Below are positions 12,101 through 15,695 of a DNA stretch of 15,695 nt, piece by piece; positions within the stretch are counted from its first letter, which is position 1; every line of letters begins with the position of its first letter. Made by a program: the position numbers and the translations under genes. Origin of the DNA: Clostridia bacterium (lineage in GTDB: Bacteria > Bacillota > Clostridia > Christensenellales > Pumilibacteraceae). A model generated the notes under the pieces. It saw nothing but the letters and a program-made list of their open reading frames with translations, searched no databases and was not told the origin of the DNA. Location of the stretch: NCBI GenBank assembly GCA_900762945.1, contig CAAFIN010000059.1, positions 1-15,695 on the forward strand. The letters are read 5' to 3'.

Positions 12101-14293
12101 CCCGGTTTTTATCGTTATCGCGCGCCGTTCGATAGTAAGCGTGCCGAAAACGTAGTTAAGGATATAATTACCCGACGAGTTCGTTATACCGTCGGCTTTT
12201 CTGATTATTACGGAAAAATCGTTGCTTACGCTTCCCGCTTCGGTAGGCGCGGAATTAAAATACGCTTCGGAAGTTTCATTATCCGCTAAAAACGTATTTC
12301 CGGTCAGCTCGTAGTCTTTGCAAGTCAGCGGCTGTCCGTCGTAAGTCTTAGTATCGCCGCAGGACGTAAACGTAACCGTACGTTTCGTCACCGTAAGCGT
12401 GCCTGTCAAAACTGTTATTTCGTAGTTTGCCGTGGTTTCCGCGATACTTCCGTCTTCGTTATATCCCGTAACGTACACGGTTACGGTATTTTCTTTAATC
12501 CCGAAGTCAACGATACTTGCCGCATCGGCGTAACGTATCGTTTGTCCTTCCGCGGCAGAACCTACGACCACCGTATAGTCGGCTTCGTCGGCGCAAGTAA
12601 GCGCGTATCCGTCGTATACTTTTTGATCCGACCCGGTCTGAATCGTGACGGGGCGCTTGGATATTATCAGTTTTCCGTACACGCAGTCCAAGGCGTAATT
12701 TTCGGTTTTGTCCGCGCCGTTTCCGTCGGCAATACGGACGGTGAACTCATTATCGCGTTCGCCCGCCTCTACTACTTTTACCGTGAAATTCGGCGTATAA
12801 TCGTGTCCGTCCGCAAGCGTGCCGGCTGTCATTCGGGGCTTATTCGTACACTCGAGAGAAGTGCCGTCGTACACCCTTTCCGCGCCGTCGGACGTAAACT
12901 GTACGGGGCGCTTATTAACGGTCAGTGCGCCGTTGACGTAAGAAATTTCGTAATTGCCGCTTTTATCTTCGCCGAGGACGTTCAATATGGCTACGGTGAA
13001 CTCGTTGTCGACCGAGCCGGCATCGGTTATGCTTTCGGAGAACTGCGCGACGAAATTATGCGTAGGGACGAGCGAACCCGAAGTAATCGTCGCTTTTTCG
13101 TCGCCGTTATCAAGGGGCGTATCGTCGTAAACCTTTTCCCGATTCGCGGAAGAAAACTGCACGGGGCGCTTGGTCACGGTAAGATTACCGTAAGTGTAGG
13201 TTATATCGTAGTTATGCGTTTTGTCTGCGCCGTCCGCGTCCTTTATTACGACGGTAAACTTGTTCTCGGTCGTGCCGACTTCTTTCTGCGCGGCGGAAAA
13301 CACTCCCTCGTAGGAATGAGCATCCAGAATTCTGCCCGCGGTAAGCTCCACGGTTTTACATGTCAGTTCGGTGTCGCCGTACGTTACGGACGCGTCGCCG
13401 GACTTGAACGTGACAGGGAGCGGCTTTACGGTAAGCCGACCGTAACGGTACTCGATATCGTAGTTCGAGCCGTTTTCGTTGCCTTGTTTATCGAAAATCT
13501 TGACGGTAAATCCGTTGTCTACGGATCCCGCGTCGGTAACGGACGCGTCGAAATAACTTTCGTAAGTATCTCCGTCGACGAGCGAGGTTTCGGCGGTGAT
13601 TTCACACTCCTCTTTGACGAGTTTCTCGCCGTCGTAATCCTTTTCCGCGCCGACCGAGCCGAAAACGACTTTACGGCGGTTGACGGTGAGCGTACCGGGG
13701 AGATAAGTCACGGCGTAGTTTTCGGTCTTGTCGTTGCCCTTTTCGTCGCGGATAGTCGCCACGAACGAATTTTCCTGCGAACCGGCGGCAACGATACTGC
13801 CGGTAACTCTGCATTCGAGCGTCTGCCCTTCGACGAGATCGCCGTCGGCAATCTCGTACTCGTCGCAAGTAAGCGGCGTGCCGTCGTAGTTTTTCACGCC
13901 GTCGCCCGAACGTACGCCTATCGCGCGCTTCTTTACGGCGAGCGTGCCGGGAGCGTACTCGATAACGTAGTCGGAAGTAACGTCGGCGCCTTGCTCGTCC
14001 AGTATCACGCCGGATATATGATTGACGCTTTCGCCGACTTCGGTCTGCGTACCGCTGACCACGACTTTTGCCGTGTGTCCGCTCTTGAGTTCGCCGTCTT
14101 TGATCTCCCACTGCGTTTCCGTATGCTCTTGTCCGTCGTAGGTAAATACCGCAGAAGCCGAAGCAAACACGACTTTTTTCTGCCGTCCGTCGATAACGCC
14201 CGTACTTATCATGGCGAACAAGACGGTAAGCACCGTAAGGACGCCTATTACCGCCGAGCCCATTATATATATCAATTTCGTTTTTCTTAACAT
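9143..14293 (-). CDS. membrane-anchored YDG/MBG-repeat protein with transglutaminase-like domain (1716 aa)
   Basis: Shorter paralogue of the downstream 2994-residue protein. Residues 1-7 are basic and about 8-30 form a single hydrophobic segment. About 13 YDG/MBG-like repeats follow (40-1153), mostly of the KxYDGTxLTC type; only the first is of the YDGxEH type. A short hydrophilic linker leads to a pre-core region (LYLRY at 1188, GQGW) and the transglutaminase core: GGICQHFA (Cys1382), AHAWVEVY (His1424) and PVEVT (Glu1440 at the usual Asp position). The 42- and 16-residue spacings equal those of the paralogue. Three repeats (1459-1716) close the protein, which has no sorting signal. The ATG at 14293 has AGGGAG 7 bases upstream and lies 18 bases after the ATPase stop, suggesting one operon. 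The enzyme could act as a transglutaminase, a peptidase or a non-catalytic fold; the substrate cannot be read from the sequence. Confidence 0.9.
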   Translation of the reverse strand: MLRKTKLIYIMGSAVIGVLTVLTVLFAMISTGVIDGRQKKVVFASASAVFTYDGQEHTETQWEIKDGELKSGHTAKVVVSGTQTEVGESVNHISGVILDEQGADVTSDYVIEYAPGTLAVKKRAIGVRSGDGVKNYDGTPLTCDEYEIADGDLVEGQTLECRVTGSIVAAGSQENSFVATIRDEKGNDKTENYAVTYLPGTLTVNRRKVVFGSVGAEKDYDGEKLVKEECEITAETSLVDGDTYESYFDASVTDAGSVDNGFTVKIFDKQGNENGSNYDIEYRYGRLTVKPLPVTFKSGDASVTYGDTELTCKTVELTAGRILDAHSYEGVFSAAQKEVGTTENKFTVVIKDADGADKTHNYDITYTYGNLTVTKRPVQFSSANREKVYDDTPLDNGDEKATITSGSLVPTHNFVAQFSESITDAGSVDNEFTVAILNVLGEDKSGNYEISYVNGALTVNKRPVQFTSDGAERVYDGTSLECTNKPRMTAGTLADGHDYTPNFTVKVVEAGERDNEFTVRIADGNGADKTENYALDCVYGKLIISKRPVTIQTGSDQKVYDGYALTCADEADYTVVVGSAAEGQTIRYADAASIVDFGIKENTVTVYVTGYNEDGSIAETTANYEITVLTGTLTVTKRTVTFTSCGDTKTYDGQPLTCKDYELTGNTFLADNETSEAYFNSAPTEAGSVSNDFSVIIRKADGITNSSGNYILNYVFGTLTIERRAITIKTGSDQKVYDGTALTCADENDYTIIGTIAEGQTVNYTNAASIVNADTIENTVDAFIIGSDGDKSLNYVINYDYGTLTITKLAITFTSESFKKTYDGQPIAYHELVADKIPKLAEGETYAEPEFRDTSNFTDVGSADNEFTIKILKSDGSSSDQNYDITYVYGILAITKKAVTFASDDASRAYDGTALYCHSLKVDPTGIVENENWTVTYIGSVTDYTPSPVSNTFSVTITRGETDTTTNYDIQYIFGSLQVTKRKVTFSTATATRVYDGTALTCNQYTIDTVGGIVEGHTEHVTILGAQTIVGTSVNRAEITITDGNGSDVTGNYDPSVFQGSLIVTPRPLTVVSRNAEKDYDGTELICHEYDIATTTPVADGQKVIVDIVGSRLSVGSSPNAIGNVKIVDANDETIDYSINYDVKEVEGTLTVKGNAQQTEDPDSDKFTKPDGEKVNALKISGNYTGKLYLRYASKGDYTGQGWKNGQEYSEYIEISGKNYSLNYLAALICSAANSNKKWARITENVSGMHVLPYYLEPGSDNQTSDVKYTGSATAYTVYYYPSGSVDLSAMTLPSEYAALEEAYKTFVYEKYLQIPDSTKTCLESIIKAQGFNKNDADIINAVAKYVQTCAKYNLDFDERLNAENDIVAAFLSGDYPSGGICQHFAASGTMLFRALGIPARYTTGFVASVKQSATTIVTNKEAHAWVEVYLDGKGWIPVEVTGGGPGADEGGDDYNGDVTALTIKPIATRAQYANGLRVEPAQAVMGLSRLTDQGYTYEVEISGATNVPGIWDTKITSFTLYDADGKDVTDQFEIVFKTGILQIYLQEITVTTIDETRVYDGNPFTSQSEPKYSGTLITGHAITLTPNAVRTAVGTIPNSVRTIIKDADGNDVTALYKINENFGELSVTSRKITITADSRDKVYDGAPLECNTYTITGELANGDGAVVVIAGSQTKIGSTKNRVVSVVIMHGDDDVTKNYSIVTVDGTLKVTPDNQ
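9146..9919 (-). repeat. C-terminal three-repeat set of the 1716-residue protein
   Basis: Residues 1459-1716 hold a divergent repeat without YDG (RAQYANGL in its place), then two regular units (VYDGNPF and VYDGAPLEC). The order and the divergent first unit match the C-terminus of the paralogue, so this set was probably present before the two genes separated. Confidence 0.75.
12041..12106 (-). repeat. 66-bp direct repeat, copy 1
   Basis: Matches 12572-12637 with about five mismatches at an offset of 531 bases (177 codons, two units). It encodes the TGSDQKVYDGxALTCADE stretch of repeat unit 9 in the 1716-residue protein. Confidence 0.85.
12572..12637 (-). repeat. 66-bp direct repeat, copy 2
   Basis: Partner of 12041-12106, in repeat unit 7 of the 1716-residue protein. 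The two units also share AASIV and ENTV further on, so the whole units are related, with the best-preserved DNA around the YDG motif. Confidence 0.85.
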
Positions 14294-14300
14294 AACGAAA

Positions 14301-14306
14301 CTCCCT
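14301..14306 (-). promoter_or_regulatory. ribosome binding site of the 1716-residue gene
   Basis: AGGGAG on the minus strand, 7 bases before the ATG at 14293 and within the 18-base gap after the ATPase stop codon. It is a good match to a Shine-Dalgarno sequence and fixes this start. Confidence 0.8.
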
Positions 14307-14311
14307 ATACG

Positions 14312-15695
14312 TTACGCGTTGTTTTTAAGTCTTAATACGTACTCTTTGCAAAGCGGCATCGCGTCGTCGCCGAACAAGTCGTCGAGGTATGCGCACAAGT
14401 CGTCCGCCGATCTCTTTACATGCACCGGGTTCTGCATCTCCAACTTGCGCATTATCTTCTTCGACAGTATGTCGTCCAGCGCCGCTACCTCTTCTCCTCC
14501 GCACCCCACGAATATCGGTACGTACGAGCGGATCTGTTTCATTATCCGGTTACCGAACGTTATGTGAAAATGCTCGATTAAATACTTGTCCAGCATCTCA
14601 AGCCGCTTTTCGTTGCGCTTCGTCAGCACGTATTCCTTTTCCGCTTCCGCCGTCAGCTTCCTGAAATACTCCGCCGCTATATGTCTTCTCGGCGTTCTCG
14701 GCGCTTTGAACGGCTCGCTCTTTTTGTCAAGGTTAAGCACCATCGCGCGGTCGTACACCTTGTCGGATATCGCGAACGTTGAGTCGTCGTTGTTCGCCGT
14801 CCCTATAAACCACATATTCGGCGGCAAGTTGATCTTGCCTTCTTTCATTTTCACCGGGTCGGTCGCCCACTCGTCGCTGACTACCGTCAATAACCGCTCG
14901 TTCTCGTTCGGAAGTTCCAACAGCGAGAGAAACTCCGCAAAGTAATACTCTACTCTCGCGATGTTCATCTCGTCAAGCACCGTGATATAAATATCGCGGC
15001 TGTACAGCGCTTCGTACATTTTTACGAGCAGGTCGGTTTCGTTGAAACGCTTGGTGAACTCGTTGTAATAGCCGAGTAAGTCCGTGCGCTCTTTCCACAT
15101 AGGCTGTACCGGGATAACCGTCGAGGTGTTCTCTAAGAATTGTCCGAACGCGTAGGCAAGCGAGGTTTTGCCGGTACCCGACATACCTTGCAGTATTATT
15201 ATCTTCGTGACCGCAAGTCCCGCGATAAATCTTCTTATATCCGATATGTCGTAGTACAGTTTCAGTTCCGCCGCGGCGAAGTTACGAAACTCCGAGCAGA
15301 GTTTTTCGAGCGTAATCGTATCGTCGTAATCGTCGCGTTTGTAACTGTCCGCTCGCTCGTCTATTTCGGGAAGTATACAGAAACGCTTGACGTTCTCGTC
15401 GTCCTCTTCTTCGCCCTCTTCCGTTTCGCTCTTCTCTCCATCAGGCGTTTCGGATTTTTCGGTCGCGGGTTTTACCGCTCCCGCGCCGGCAACCGCGATA
15501 ACGCTCGCTTTAACGGAGTTTTTGCCGACGAGCGAGGCGATCGCAAGCACGAGCAAAAAGACCGGCAGAATCGCGAGCAGTATTATGATAAGCACCGTCG
15601 TGTCCGAGCGGACTATCGTCGAACTGCCGCCGTCGTAGAACAGCCACGCGCTGAGCCCCAAAAGCCCCGCGACGATAAGCGTCAGTATTACCAAC
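14312..15695 (-). CDS. membrane-anchored McrB-like AAA+ ATPase, 5' end outside the window
   Basis: ATP-driven machine of the AAA+ class with the motor predicted in the cytoplasm. Counting from the first in-frame codon in the window (TTG at 15694), residues 2-20 and about 33-56 are hydrophobic helices separated by a short loop. A strongly acidic linker (about 84-100) leads to the AAA domain: GMSGTGKT (Walker A, 170-177), TVLDEMN (Walker B, 238-244), GTANND (sensor 1, 298-303) and YDRAMVLNL with Arg316 as candidate arginine finger. The run DEMNIARVEYYFAEFLS is typical of McrB/AAA_5-type ATPases. A helical region of about 140 residues ends the protein. The TTG sits on the window edge with no room for a ribosome site, so the true start is probably further upstream. 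It is followed after 18 bases by the first transglutaminase gene. A restriction role is unlikely given the membrane helices and the neighbours. Confidence 0.85.
   Translation of the reverse strand, partial: LVILTLIVAGLLGLSAWLFYDGGSSTIVRSDTTVLIIILLAILPVFLLVLAIASLVGKNSVKASVIAVAGAGAVKPATEKSETPDGEKSETEEGEEEDDENVKRFCILPEIDERADSYKRDDYDDTITLEKLCSEFRNFAAAELKLYYDISDIRRFIAGLAVTKIIILQGMSGTGKTSLAYAFGQFLENTSTVIPVQPMWKERTDLLGYYNEFTKRFNETDLLVKMYEALYSRDIYITVLDEMNIARVEYYFAEFLSLLELPNENERLLTVVSDEWATDPVKMKEGKINLPPNMWFIGTANNDDSTFAISDKVYDRAMVLNLDKKSEPFKAPRTPRRHIAAEYFRKLTAEAEKEYVLTKRNEKRLEMLDKYLIEHFHITFGNRIMKQIRSYVPIFVGCGGEEVAALDDILSKKIMRKLEMQNPVHVKRSADDLCAYLDDLFGDDAMPLCKEYVLRLKNNA

Larger units (their letters stand above)
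10835..14176 (-). repeat. N-terminal array of about 13 YDG/MBG-like protein repeats
   Basis: Encodes residues 40-1153. Units are about 80-95 residues, opening with a strand such as PVTFxS, then a YDGTxLT-like motif, and closing with NYxIxYxxGTLTVxKR. One Cys directly follows the motif in nine of these 13 units. Unit 4 has YGD and unit 5 YDD in place of YDG. Confidence 0.85.

Noticed and set aside
12542..14290. Plus-strand open frame of 582 codons opposite the 1716-residue gene
   Set aside because: It is fully antisense to a gene with clear domains and a good ribosome site. Its translation has no recognisable motif; the frame is open because the repeats reuse the same codons.
14312..15695. 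McrB-type restriction ATPase or a classical MoxR protein
   Set aside because: There is no McrC-like partner or DNA-binding domain, and two membrane helices precede the AAA domain. The DEMNIARVEYYFAEF run is McrB-like and not typical of MoxR. DUF58 or vWA partners are not in the window but could lie upstream of it.

Overview
The window holds three genes, all on the minus strand and probably one transcript, read from the right edge to the left. First is the 3' part of a membrane-anchored AAA+ ATPase (14312-15695, cut by the window edge). Next is a 1716-residue protein (9143-14293), then a 2994-residue protein (108-9092). The gaps are 18 and 50 bases, each with a Shine-Dalgarno-like sequence, and a hairpin that may be a terminator follows the last stop codon. 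Nothing on the plus strand looks real: its long open frames are mirror images of the repeat-rich genes.

The two large proteins are paralogues with the same plan: a short basic N-terminus, one membrane segment, a long row of roughly 85-100 residue YDG/MBG-like beta-rich repeats, a transglutaminase-fold module, and a final set of three repeats. The shorter protein has about 13 repeats before the enzyme module and the longer one about 26. Both enzyme modules keep the Cys and His of the catalytic triad, and both have Glu where most family members have Asp. Neither protein shows an LPXTG-type sorting signal or a C-terminal membrane segment. The simplest topology is therefore N-terminal anchoring with a long extracellular stalk carrying the enzyme near its far end.

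The ATPase has two N-terminal membrane helices, an acidic linker, and an AAA domain with Walker A, Walker B, sensor 1 and a candidate arginine finger. Its motifs resemble the McrB/dynein-related (AAA_5) group. MoxR-type AAA ATPases linked to transglutaminase-like membrane proteins are a known bacterial theme, and this may be a variant in which the transglutaminases have become giant stalked surface proteins. The joint function is unknown. Modification or cross-linking of surface proteins, assisted by a cytoplasmic ATPase, is an inference.

The organism is probably an uncultured Bacillota/Clostridia-like bacterium of moderate GC content. This rests on the style of the surface proteins, the Shine-Dalgarno sequences and the lack of outer-membrane features. 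It is a weak inference, because the window has no phylogenetic marker.
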